A DNA stretch of 64,000 nt, taken from positions 1 through 64,000 of the forward strand of contig NZ_FNCH01000002.1 in NCBI RefSeq assembly GCF_900100705.1, in the 5' to 3' direction. The notes under the pieces were generated by a model that did not search any database, was not told the DNA's origin, and worked only from the letters and a program-made list of their open reading frames with translations. Position numbers and translations under genes: made by a program. This DNA comes from Pedobacter terrae (GTDB taxonomy: Bacteria > Bacteroidota > Bacteroidia > Sphingobacteriales > Sphingobacteriaceae). How positions within the stretch are numbered: position 1 is the stretch's first letter; each line of letters begins with the position of its first letter. Of the stretch, positions 42,228 through 51,363 are shown piece after piece.

Positions 42228-44079
42228 ATCGTTAAGTGAAGTACATCAAAGTGTAAATACCGATAAAAGAAAAGGCTGGCGCAGGATTTTGGCTTTCATT
42301 GGTCCGGCTTATTTAATCAGTGTTGGCTACATGGATCCGGGTAACTGGGCAACAGATTTAGCAGGCGGAAGTAAATTCGGTTACCAATTAATTTGGGTTT
42401 TACTGATGTCGAACCTCATCGCTTTGCTTTTACAATCGCTAAGCGCCCGCTTAGGCATCGTTAGAGGATTAGATTTGGCGCAAGCCTCGAAACAAGCTTA
42501 TCCCCGCTGGGCCAACATTCCATTGTTTGCTTTGGCACAAACTGCAATCATTGCCTGCGATCTTGCCGAAATTATAGGGATGGCCATTGGTTTACAGCTA
42601 CTTTTTGGCTTACCACTAATCTGGGGCATTAGCATTACCATTTTCGACACCATTTTATTGCTTTTTTTACTCAATAAAGGCATGAGGGCAATGGAAGGTT
42701 TTATCGTTTCGATGGTCTTTATTGTCGGGATTTCCTTTCTGGTGGAGATGTTTATTGTAGAACCTTCCCTTAAAGAAGTAGCCAAAGGTTTTGAGCCCTC
42801 TATACTTAATGGCGATGCGCTTTATATTGCCATCGGAATTATTGGTGCAACGGTAATGCCGCATAACCTTTACCTTCATTCCTCTTTGGTACAAACCAGG
42901 AAAATTGAGCGGAGCAACAAAGGCATTAAAGAAGCCTTAAAGTTTAACCTTATTGATACCACAGTCGCTTTAAACCTTGCCTTTTTCGTTAATGCAGCCA
43001 TATTGATTCTTGCTGCCGCAGCTTTTTACAAAAATGGCTTACACGAGGTGGCAGAAATTCAGGATGCACACAAATTACTTTCCAATATTTTTGGCAATAT
43101 AGCCCCAACCCTATTTGCCATCGCACTGATTGCTGCCGGACAAAGCTCTACGGTTACCGGAACATTAGCCGGACAAATTATTATGGAAGGACATATCAAT
43201 TTACGGATCCAACCCTGGTTAAGAAGGTTAATTACCCGTCTACTGGCCATTATCCCTGCATTTTTTACCATTTTGCACTATGGAGACGATGCCCTTGGCG
43301 GCCTACTGGTGCTGAGCCAGGTGGTGTTAAGCTTACAGTTGGGTTTTGCGATCATTCCTTTGATCCATTTTACATCAGATAAAAAACTGATGAAAGACTT
43401 CGCCATTAAACCATGGGTAAAGGTTTTGGCCTGGACAAGTGCCATTGTGATCATCGCGCTGAATGTGAAACTGGTAATGGAAGAAATAAGCGGTTGGGCC
43501 AAAGAAGCCAATAACTGGTGGATTTATGCCATTGTAATTCCGGCTTTAATCCTCATTGTGCTACTTCTTCTCTATGTTTTCTTTCACCCCTTGTTAGAAC
43601 AGAAAAAAAATGCATCCAGACAGATTGTGCCACATGGTGATGCGTTGGATATTGGCAAAATTGATAAGATTACCTATAAAAAAATCGGAATTGCGGTAGA
43701 TTTCTCTAAAAATGACAGAAACACCATCAGGCATGCGCTAATTCAAGGCGGCAAAGATGCGCACTATTACCTCATCCATATTGTAGAAACTGCTGCTGCA
43801 CGGTATCTGGGTAAGGAAGTAATGGACCACGAAACGCAGAGCGATGCTGTTAACCTGGAGCGTTACAAAGCTAATCTGGAAGACCTTGGATATGATGCTA
43901 CACCGTTTATTGGTTTTGGAAACACAGGTAAAGCCATAGCAGATATCAGTAACCGCAATGGAATGGAACTTTTGGTAATGGGTGCACACGGACATAAAGG
44001 CTTAAAAGACCTTATTTTCGGCACCACGGTAGATTCTGTACGGCACAAAGTCAATATTCCCGTGTTAATTATCAGATAG
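42214..44079 (+). CDS. mntH: NRAMP-family Mn2+/Fe2+ transporter fused to a universal stress (UspA) domain
   Basis: 621 residues. Residues about 20-455 form an eleven-helix NRAMP transporter with the metal-site motifs DPGN (TM1, MDPGNWATDLAGG) and MPHN (TM6, MPHNLYLHSS), importing divalent metal with protons. From about residue 486 a complete UspA domain follows (KKIGIAVDFSKND to PVLIIR) with the nucleotide-binding GAHGHKGLKDLIFGTTV motif. The length is about 200 above E. coli MntH, all accounted for by the fusion. The Usp domain may sense ATP and gate uptake. Coupled to mntR and probably regulated by the box at 41527-41544. Confidence 0.94.
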   Translation: MAKTESLSEVHQSVNTDKRKGWRRILAFIGPAYLISVGYMDPGNWATDLAGGSKFGYQLIWVLLMSNLIALLLQSLSARLGIVRGLDLAQASKQAYPRWANIPLFALAQTAIIACDLAEIIGMAIGLQLLFGLPLIWGISITIFDTILLLFLLNKGMRAMEGFIVSMVFIVGISFLVEMFIVEPSLKEVAKGFEPSILNGDALYIAIGIIGATVMPHNLYLHSSLVQTRKIERSNKGIKEALKFNLIDTTVALNLAFFVNAAILILAAAAFYKNGLHEVAEIQDAHKLLSNIFGNIAPTLFAIALIAAGQSSTVTGTLAGQIIMEGHINLRIQPWLRRLITRLLAIIPAFFTILHYGDDALGGLLVLSQVVLSLQLGFAIIPLIHFTSDKKLMKDFAIKPWVKVLAWTSAIVIIALNVKLVMEEISGWAKEANNWWIYAIVIPALILIVLLLLYVFFHPLLEQKKNASRQIVPHGDALDIGKIDKITYKKIGIAVDFSKNDRNTIRHALIQGGKDAHYYLIHIVETAAARYLGKEVMDHETQSDAVNLERYKANLEDLGYDATPFIGFGNTGKAIADISNRNGMELLVMGAHGHKGLKDLIFGTTVDSVRHKVNIPVLIIR

Positions 44080-44101
44080 ACCGTGTGCATTAAAAATAAT
44101 G

Positions 44102-44134
44102 AGCCACAGATATGATGCTTACCTATCTGTGGTT
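44102..44134. terminator. Bidirectional terminator between mntH and the thioredoxin-like gene
   Basis: AGCCACAGATA/TATCTGTGGTT arms (11 bp, one G-T pair) around an 11-base loop, between two convergent genes; an ATTTTTAAT stretch follows on the minus strand. Confidence 0.75.
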
Positions 44135-44142
44135 AAAAACGA

Positions 44143-44631
44143 TTACTTACTCACCAATGTCATCATTTTTTTGATCCCCCCATCTCCTGATTGGTACATT
44201 AATAATTTACCTGCAGGTGAATACAGGTACATGGCGGGATATTTTACCGGTAAAAATGTTGGAATAAATATTCTCTTTTTATCCTGTAATACCAATACAT
44301 TAGGTTTTGCATTTAAGCCTTTGGCATACGAGTTAAAAAACTGTGGAATAATATATGCCTCATCCATGGTAATCATATAAATATTCACATCTTTAAACCT
44401 GGCATAATTTGCATTCAGGCTTTTGCTTTCCCGCTGGCAGTGCTCACAGGTACAATCAAAAAACATAAAGAGATTCTTTTTTCCCTGTTTAATATCAGTG
44501 TTTGAAAATGGTTTTCCATCCAGTTTATAAAAGGTAAACTGTGGTAATAGCGTAGGTTGTTGTGCATTTACCTCAAAAGTTACGGCTAACAATAAGATTA
44601 AAACGATGTTCCTGAATTTCATTTTCGACAT
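44143..44631 (-). CDS. Exported thioredoxin-fold (TlpA/redoxin-like) protein
   Basis: 162 residues with a signal peptide (LILLLAVTFEVNAQ, to about residue 24) and a thioredoxin-like fold: FTFYKLDGKPFSNTDIKQGK, then MFFDCTCEHCQRE with a C-E-H-C active site, and a cis-proline-type loop VKYPAMYLYSP. It probably works in the periplasm or at the outer membrane as a thiol oxidoreductase; the specific role is unknown. It is a single gene converging on mntH. Confidence 0.82.
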   Translation of the reverse strand: MSKMKFRNIVLILLLAVTFEVNAQQPTLLPQFTFYKLDGKPFSNTDIKQGKKNLFMFFDCTCEHCQRESKSLNANYARFKDVNIYMITMDEAYIIPQFFNSYAKGLNAKPNVLVLQDKKRIFIPTFLPVKYPAMYLYSPAGKLLMYQSGDGGIKKMMTLVSK

Positions 44632-45460
44632 TTTTAATTCAAACTTAAATGAATAAATACGAACATAATAATATATCCCCTAGCTTTTACAAACAGATGA
44701 ATATTTTATCCGGGAGAAGTCTGGTTTAAATATGCACGTTGTTATAAAACTTGACTTCTCTTTAATGCAAGCATCATCATCAGAAAATGAATGTCAGTTT
44801 TTCATCGGTTCTGCAGTCCCGCCATCCGCTTTACTCCGTTGCACTTCGTGTTCGCTCCTGTCAGGTTTAAGAAACAAGGGGGCTTGTAAGCTGATGACAG
44901 GCTTGTTCTCCCGGCAATAGCCTAGGTTAAATAAACCCGATCCTTTAGCTATCGAATGCCGCGAAAACCAAAAGCTTTTTTGCTTTTGTTACAGCAAAAA
45001 TCGGGACTGAGACTGCCAAAGGAACTGCCGGTAAATTTCCCTAATAGCACACTAAAATCAGAGAATTCAAGTTTAAATAGACATATCTGTAGTCGTCACC
45101 CTGATCCGATAGTTATCGAATTTATTTTCAGCGTTCATTTTTTATGAAAGATGCTAACCACTAATTAGCTACAAGACAATTGAAAATACCATCTCTACTT
45201 ATAAAATAAATTCAGAATGAGATTGCATTAAACCCGAAATAAATTAAAACTAAATTATCACATCAATTTTTAGGATATTTGCAGCTAGTTAAGGGCAAAT
45301 CACATAAATGGTCGTCATCTTGATCCGATAGCTATCGGATTTATTTCAGGATCTTTAAGAAGATGCTGAAACGAGTTCAGCATGAATGGTGCATTTTTAG
45401 GCCAAACATTTTGTTTTACACACCGTTGTATAATATTACGGTAACACACTTATTAAAATT
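44632..45460. other. 829-bp intergenic region with decayed palindromic repeats, no gene
   Basis: Contains a degenerate ATCCGAT palindrome (45104-45121), a perfect 18-bp one (45323-45340), a CTGAA/TTCAG hairpin-type repeat near 45360-45385, a CAAAAGC/GCTTTTG hairpin near 44970 and an element at about 44780-44885 sharing CTGTCAGGTTTAAGAA and other blocks with 61170-61335. Short open frames (44732-44920, 44956-45147) lack any protein signature. The smpB promoter should lie in the last 60 bp. Confidence 0.55.
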
Positions 45461-45910
45461 TTGAAAAACGACATCAACATAAAAAATAAAAGGGCCTATT
45501 TCGACTACAACCTTTTGGATAAATACGTAGCCGGAATTGCACTTTTAGGAACAGAAATAAAAGCAATAAGACAAGGTAAAGCCAACATGACGGATGCATT
45601 TTGCATGTTTATTGGCGGCAATCTTTTTGTACGCAATCTCCATATCTCTGAATATAGCCACAGTTCATTTTATCACCATGATATTAAACGCGACCGTGCT
45701 TTATTACTTCAGAAAAAAGAAATTAGAAAATTAAAGCTTAAAGGGGAAGAAAAAGGCTATACTATAGTTCCTTTACGGATTTTCATCAACGAAAGGGGTT
45801 TTGCTAAAATGGAAATTGCACTGGCCCAAGGTAAAAAAGAATTCGACAAACGCGATAGCATTAAAGATAGAGATACCAAGCGCGAGTTGGATAGAGCAAT
45901 GAAAAGGTAG
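45461..45910 (+). CDS. smpB: SsrA-binding protein SmpB
   Basis: A 149-residue SmpB, the tmRNA partner in trans-translation rescue of stalled ribosomes. Typical blocks are KNKRAYFDYNLLDKYVAG, GTEIKAIRQGKANMTDAF and the basic C-terminal tail KREFD-like (KKEFDKRDSIKDRDTKRELD). The start is a TTG at 45461: the family's N-terminal sequence begins right there and no in-frame ATG is upstream. The length is typical. The tmRNA gene itself was not seen in the window. Confidence 0.95.
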   Translation: MKNDINIKNKRAYFDYNLLDKYVAGIALLGTEIKAIRQGKANMTDAFCMFIGGNLFVRNLHISEYSHSSFYHHDIKRDRALLLQKKEIRKLKLKGEEKGYTIVPLRIFINERGFAKMEIALAQGKKEFDKRDSIKDRDTKRELDRAMKR

Positions 45911-45974
45911 GTTGGAGCTGGGAGTTTAGCGTTAATGTAACTCCCAATTCTAAACTCCAAACTCCAAACTTATG

Positions 45975-46631
45975 TCACCATGCCTGGTCGCCAACTAAGG
46001 GTACAAACCTAAAAGTATCTAATACAATTTTATCGTAATCTGTTTCGCTTACACGGATCACCGTAACCATCTTTTGGGTTTTTTCATCGCCCACAGGGAT
46101 CACCAGAATGCCACCTATTTTTAATTGTTTTAATAAAATTTCAGGAACCAGGGGTGCACCAGCGGTAACGATTATTTTGTCGTATGGTGCATGGGCAGCA
46201 ATTCCTTTAGAGCCATCGCCACAATAAAATGTTGGTCTGTAACCCATTCCAGGCAAAACCTGAATGGTCCTGTTGTAAATATTCTCCTGTCTTTCTATCG
46301 TAAAAACCGTAGCACCCAATTCCATTAAAATGCAGGTTTGATAGCCCGAACCGGTTCCGATCTCCAGCACTTTATCTCCTTTTTTAATGTGGAGCAATTC
46401 ACTTTGATATGCAACTGTATAAGGCTGAGATATGGTTTGCCCATCACCTATGGGGAAAGCGATGTCTTTGTAAGCCTGGTTCCAAAAAGTTTCGTCAAAA
46501 AAGAAATGCCGTGGAACTTTACCTATGGCTGTCAATACATTTTCATCTTCAATTCCGCGAGATTTTAACAACTCAACCAGTTTTTTTCTCGCTCCACGTT
46601 CCCGGTAATTATCAACAAATTTATACGCCAT
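45975..46631 (-). CDS. pcm: Protein-L-isoaspartate O-methyltransferase
   Basis: 218 residues from the ATG at 46631 (the frame also has a TTG nine bases upstream). PIMT repairs isoaspartyl residues with SAM. The signatures are VPRHFFFDETFWNQAYKDIA (substrate region), the SAM motif VLEIGTGSGYQTCIL (about 80-94), FYCGDGSKG and IVTAGAP. Single gene; convergent with smpB and about 180 bp after priA. Confidence 0.94.
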   Translation of the reverse strand: MAYKFVDNYRERGARKKLVELLKSRGIEDENVLTAIGKVPRHFFFDETFWNQAYKDIAFPIGDGQTISQPYTVAYQSELLHIKKGDKVLEIGTGSGYQTCILMELGATVFTIERQENIYNRTIQVLPGMGYRPTFYCGDGSKGIAAHAPYDKIIVTAGAPLVPEILLKQLKIGGILVIPVGDEKTQKMVTVIRVSETDYDKIVLDTFRFVPLVGDQAW

Positions 46632-46810
46632 GAGCTTCAAAATTAGCTTTTTTTAGTGGTGATACAAGGAGAAAATTAGAGAATAATTGAATTGGTGAAT
46701 GGATTACCTGAGTTAGAGAATGATACATTTTCCACATAAGAGAAGGATTGAAGGAGAGAATATTGAAGGAGAGAATAAAAACAATTCAATCATTCCATAT
46801 TCAATCATTT

Positions 46811-49291
46811 CTAGTACGGATCTACATCAATTTGCGTAAAAACACCTTTAAACTCCTTAGTTGCATTAAACTGGGTAAGCGTTTCTCTTAATGCATCTTT
46901 AACTTTTTGAATGGCTGTATGCTTATCGGCTTTGATAATAATCTGTTTGATATAAAGATTACGTACACGGCTTACCAGAGGTTGTTCAGGTCCTAAAACA
47001 CGTTTGCCAAATTTCCCTTTCAGGATATTGGCTAAGCTAAATGCAGCATGGTCTAAAACATGCGAATCTTTATGTTTGATGTACAGAAATATCATCCTGG
47101 AAAACGGCGGATAAAGAAATTTCTCCCGTTCTAGAATCTCATCATTATACATCCCCTCATAATCGTTGTTCACCACCTGTTTAATGATTCGGTTTTCTGC
47201 GTCGTAAGTCTGGATGCAAACGTTTCCCTGATCGGCTCTTCTACCCGCCCTACCCGCAACCTGCGCCAGCAGTTGAAAACTTCTTTCGTAAGCGCGGAAA
47301 TCGGGATAACCTAAAAGGGTATCGGCATTGATTACGCCAATCAGGTTCAGGTTGTCAAAATCCAATCCTTTGGCCACCATCTGCGTACCAATTAAAATAT
47401 CAGTCTTCTTTTCCTGAAAATCATTCAGAATTTGTTGCAAACCATTTTTGGTCCGTGTGCTATCCATATCCAACCGGGCAATGGCCACCTCCGGATAGAG
47501 CAACCTGAGTTCTTCTTCAATCCGTTCGGTACCAAAGCCTTTTTGCTCTACATGCACCGAACCACAGGCCGGACAAATATTAATGCTGCTCTGCTGGTAG
47601 CCACAATAATGGCAATGCAATTTACCACTGCTTTTATGATAGGTTAAACTTACATCGCAGTTTACGCATTTTGGTGTATAACCACAGGTTGCACAAATAA
47701 GAATGGTGGCGTAACCTCTCCTATTCTGAAACAATACAATCTGTTCCTTTTTCGCAAGTGCCAGATCGATATCTTTGATCAACACACTGGAAAAATACGA
47801 ACTCATTGTTTTTTTCTTCGTTTCTTCTGAAATACTTACCACCTGTTGATTAGGAAGCTGAACCCCACCAAAGCGCTCTTTCATCTCTACAAGGCCATAT
47901 TTACCGTGTAAGGCATTATAATAACTCTCTAAAGACGGCGTAGCTGAACCTAAAACCACCTTGGCCTGATGCAGGTATCCTAAATAAATGGCGGCATCCC
48001 TCGCCTGATAACGTGGGGCCGGATCGTATTGTTTATACGAGGGTTCATGTTCTTCATCAACCACGATGAGTTTCAGGTGTTCGAAGGGAAGAAAAACTGC
48101 CGATCGGGCACCAAGAATTACTTTATAAGCACCTGTACGCACTTTGTTCCAGATTTCTACCCTTTCGCTATTGTTAAATTTAGAATGATATACGCCGATT
48201 GAATTGCCGAAGTAACGTTTAATCCGCTCTACAATTTGTGTGGTTAAGGCAATTTCAGGCAACAGGAACAATACCTGCCCATCGGTATGCTGGATAATTT
48301 TTTCGATCAGTTTAATATAAACCTGCGTTTTTCCTGATGCGGTAACCCCATGCAATAAAACCACCTCTTTCTCTTCAAAATGCTGGTTAATCTGGTCTAA
48401 TGCTTTCTGCTGACCTTCGTTCAGTTCAAAATTAACACTAAATTCTTCATCATGAGCAGCCAAACGGCTAACCGGCCTTTTCATTACCACAAAAATATCT
48501 TTGTCGGTTAAAGCTTTTAATGCCGCTGCACCGCAATTACTTTCGGCTAAAAGCTGTTCTTTAGCAATCGGAAGATTTGATTTTTGTAATTTCAGGTAAG
48601 CCAATAGCGCATCTAACTGTTTAGGCGCTTTATCTAAAATATTAAAAAGCTCTTTCAGATTTTCTTCATCGCTGTAAAAATCATTTAAAATAATGAATGA
48701 TTTAAGCAAAGGTTTATATTTCTGCACCACCTCTTCTGCTACCAGTACGAGTTCCTTATCCAGCAAATGATTGATGATCGGATACACTGTTTTTTGCCCC
48801 AGTAGCTTAGAAACATCGTTAACGGTGAGTTTCTGTTGTTGTTTCAGTGCATTGATTATGATTTCTTCCTTATCGGTAAGTTCGGTATCTTCATTATAAT
48901 CTTCCCGAAGAATCAATATAGTTTCACTGGCCAATTTTAAACTGGCAGGTAGGGCAGCTGCCATTACATCACCTTCATTACACATGTAATAATTGGTCAT
49001 CCATGTCCAAAATTTAAGCTGCATGGGGGTAATTACAGGCTCTGCATCTACCACATCGATAATATACTTTGCCTCGTAAACTGTAGGCGGCACTGTGCTG
49101 ATTGCACTAATTAAGGCCGTATAAATTCTATGCTTTCCAAATTGCACCACCACCCGTTTTCCTACAGCGATCTGATCATTTAAATCAAAAGGTACCCGAT
49201 AAGTATAGTTTTTCGCCAAAGATAATGGCAAAATAACTTCCACAAAAAGTGTTTCTCTTTCTGAAAAAATATCGTTTTCGAAAGTATTCAT
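46811..49291 (-). CDS. priA: Primosomal protein N' (replication restart helicase PriA)
   Basis: An 826-residue 3'-5' SF2 helicase that reloads the replisome at stalled forks. It has an N-terminal 3'DNA-binding domain (about 1-110), a winged-helix region, Walker A GVTASGKT, DEEH box, and the eight-cysteine zinc module (ICATCGYTPKCVNCD, then HCHYCGYQQSSINICPACGS) inserted in the second RecA fold, followed by IGTQMVAKGLDF and QVAGRAGRR. Its start overlaps the DUF423 stop by one base. Confidence 0.97.
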   Translation of the reverse strand: MNTFENDIFSERETLFVEVILPLSLAKNYTYRVPFDLNDQIAVGKRVVVQFGKHRIYTALISAISTVPPTVYEAKYIIDVVDAEPVITPMQLKFWTWMTNYYMCNEGDVMAAALPASLKLASETILILREDYNEDTELTDKEEIIINALKQQQKLTVNDVSKLLGQKTVYPIINHLLDKELVLVAEEVVQKYKPLLKSFIILNDFYSDEENLKELFNILDKAPKQLDALLAYLKLQKSNLPIAKEQLLAESNCGAAALKALTDKDIFVVMKRPVSRLAAHDEEFSVNFELNEGQQKALDQINQHFEEKEVVLLHGVTASGKTQVYIKLIEKIIQHTDGQVLFLLPEIALTTQIVERIKRYFGNSIGVYHSKFNNSERVEIWNKVRTGAYKVILGARSAVFLPFEHLKLIVVDEEHEPSYKQYDPAPRYQARDAAIYLGYLHQAKVVLGSATPSLESYYNALHGKYGLVEMKERFGGVQLPNQQVVSISEETKKKTMSSYFSSVLIKDIDLALAKKEQIVLFQNRRGYATILICATCGYTPKCVNCDVSLTYHKSSGKLHCHYCGYQQSSINICPACGSVHVEQKGFGTERIEEELRLLYPEVAIARLDMDSTRTKNGLQQILNDFQEKKTDILIGTQMVAKGLDFDNLNLIGVINADTLLGYPDFRAYERSFQLLAQVAGRAGRRADQGNVCIQTYDAENRIIKQVVNNDYEGMYNDEILEREKFLYPPFSRMIFLYIKHKDSHVLDHAAFSLANILKGKFGKRVLGPEQPLVSRVRNLYIKQIIIKADKHTAIQKVKDALRETLTQFNATKEFKGVFTQIDVDPY

Positions 49292-49677
49292 TATTTATCT
49301 TTAAATGCCGCAAAAAAGAGCATTATCCATCCCAATACAAATAAAAGCCCGCCTATTGGCGTTATCGGACCAATAAATTCGGTAAAACCTAAATGCGATA
49401 TGCTTCGGGTAGCCAATAAATATAATGATCCTGAAAAAAGGATGATTCCAAATGTGAAGCAGAAATAAGCAATATTAATCAGCTTGTTCCGGTAACGGGC
49501 AAAGGTAGAAAGGTATAATAAAGCAAATGTATGATAGAACTGATAATCAACACCTTTCTGCCAAATTTCTAATGACGGGCCATCAATTAAAGCCTTTAAT
49601 CCGTGGGCACCAAATGCGCCCAACAAAACGGCAACAGCGCCAAAAAAAGAAGCAGTAAGGATTATTCGTTTATTCAT
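49291..49677 (-). CDS. DUF423 small membrane protein
   Basis: 128 residues from the ATG at 49677 (the longer frame would start at a TTG). Four hydrophobic segments and the DUF423 signature LGAFGAHGLKALIDGPSLEIWQKGV are clear. These inner-membrane proteins (YgdD-like) have no firmly assigned function. It is coupled to priA by a TAATG overlap. Confidence 0.9.
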   Translation of the reverse strand: MNKRIILTASFFGAVAVLLGAFGAHGLKALIDGPSLEIWQKGVDYQFYHTFALLYLSTFARYRNKLINIAYFCFTFGIILFSGSLYLLATRSISHLGFTEFIGPITPIGGLLFVLGWIMLFFAAFKDK

Positions 49678-49767
49678 AGTTATTTGCAAGTAGCAGTCGC
49701 TAAATTAATAAATTGGTAAAGAACTTCTCACTAATCAATGTAATAAATTAAATTTGTTGCACAGCAG

Positions 49768-51336
49768 ATGAAAAAAATCGTAATTCTAACAAGTGCATTA
49801 TTTTTAGGTGTAGCCTTTATGGCCTACCTGTATTTTTCGAAATTGGGAATTGATAATGATGCAAAAGACCTGGCGCTGCAATCGGCAACCAATAACGCGG
49901 CCTTGGTATTTTCTTTTCAGAACGACAAAGGTTTTTACAACATTATTGATGGGCAACAACTTATTCAGCAGGTTTTGGGCAAAGATAAAATGAACCTCCT
50001 AAAACAGCTAAAGGCAAGTATTGTTGATGATCATCTGCTCAACAGGTATTTGAAAGATCAGCAGGTTTATATTAGTGTGCTACCTGATTCGAATAAAACC
50101 CTTAACTTCCTGATCACCTTACAAATTCAGCCCGATAACGACATCAAAAAATTCTATGATCAGCTAAGGCATAAAAAAGTAATTACTGAGAGTTCGAAGT
50201 CGCTTTATACGGTAAAAATAAATGATAGCCTACAGGTTTATTTGGGGATCCATAACCAGGTATTAACGGTTTCAACTTCTTTAAAACTGATTAATGATGC
50301 TAATATCCGTTTAACGGAAAATCCTTTTACCGAATATATTAAAGAGAATAACCACCAGATCAAAAATGTACTGGCTAATATGTACATCAATTTTAACCAG
50401 GCGCCGCTATTGCTCAAAAATATTATTGCAGGTAACATCAACGGAGAAATTGCCCTATTTAACCAACAGAACAGTTTTGCTGTACTCAATTACAATTTCA
50501 GTAAGGAAAAAATTCTTTTTAATGGAAGTACAGAAATAAGAGATCAGTATAATTACCTTAAGCTATTCGAAAACATTGCGGCCCAAAAGACATCTATCCA
50601 AAATATTCTGCCCGAAAATACTGCAAATTATATGCTTTATGCTTATGATGATTATGGCAAATGGCTTAAGAAATTAAATACCTGGCAGGAACAGACGAAA
50701 ATACTTTCAAAAACCAGTGCGGTAATCAAAAGCGTAAAGAATGATTACAGAACAGATTTAAACCTGATATTTAACAATTACACGAAGAATCAGTTTATTC
50801 TTTTTCAGTTAAGCACCGGCGAAAAACTAGGTGCAGTTTCATTATCTAATGGCGAAAAAACAAAACAGTTGTTGCTTGATGTAAGTACAGATTATAACGA
50901 AGACATTAAACTCTTTAAATCGGCCGATATCTTATACAGTTATTTTGGTGAGCCCTTTAAAAAATTTGCGAGGCCTTATTATGCCATTATTGATAATAAT
51001 TTAGTTGTAGCCAATAATGCCAGTACAGTACAATCATTTTTAAATAATTATAAAAATAACAGACTTTTAATACAAACGCCGCAATATTTAGATGTAGTGA
51101 ATGAAATTTCTACCACTTCAAATGTAAGTTACTACATCAATACCAAGAATTCGGTGGATATATTCAGGCATAATATTCAACTGAATTTCTACAGGCATTT
51201 GCGGGCCGATAGCGGTTTAAAAAGTTTCGATACATTTTGTTATCAAATGAGTGCAGATAAAAACAAATTTATTACTAACTTACTTTTAAACAAACACATA
51301 CAATCAAAAATACCCGATTCGCTAAGTAACCGTTAA
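49768..51336 (+). CDS. Membrane-anchored hypothetical envelope protein
   Basis: A 522-residue protein with one N-terminal hydrophobic segment (about 4-24) that anchors or exports it; the rest is extracytoplasmic, mixed alpha/beta and rich in Asn, Lys and Tyr. It resembles DUF3352-type Bacteroidota proteins in layout, but I see no decisive motif. It is followed after 27 bp by the DUF5723 gene, so the two probably function together at the envelope. No catalytic residues recognised. Confidence 0.72.
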   Translation: MKKIVILTSALFLGVAFMAYLYFSKLGIDNDAKDLALQSATNNAALVFSFQNDKGFYNIIDGQQLIQQVLGKDKMNLLKQLKASIVDDHLLNRYLKDQQVYISVLPDSNKTLNFLITLQIQPDNDIKKFYDQLRHKKVITESSKSLYTVKINDSLQVYLGIHNQVLTVSTSLKLINDANIRLTENPFTEYIKENNHQIKNVLANMYINFNQAPLLLKNIIAGNINGEIALFNQQNSFAVLNYNFSKEKILFNGSTEIRDQYNYLKLFENIAAQKTSIQNILPENTANYMLYAYDDYGKWLKKLNTWQEQTKILSKTSAVIKSVKNDYRTDLNLIFNNYTKNQFILFQLSTGEKLGAVSLSNGEKTKQLLLDVSTDYNEDIKLFKSADILYSYFGEPFKKFARPYYAIIDNNLVVANNASTVQSFLNNYKNNRLLIQTPQYLDVVNEISTTSNVSYYINTKNSVDIFRHNIQLNFYRHLRADSGLKSFDTFCYQMSADKNKFITNLLLNKHIQSKIPDSLSNR

Positions 51337-51363
51337 GTAAACCATCCCAATAAACTATTTTAC

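Noticed and set aside
45300..45460. tmRNA gene near smpB
   Set aside because: No tRNA-like acceptor/T-arm sequence or tag-reading frame was found in the flanks.
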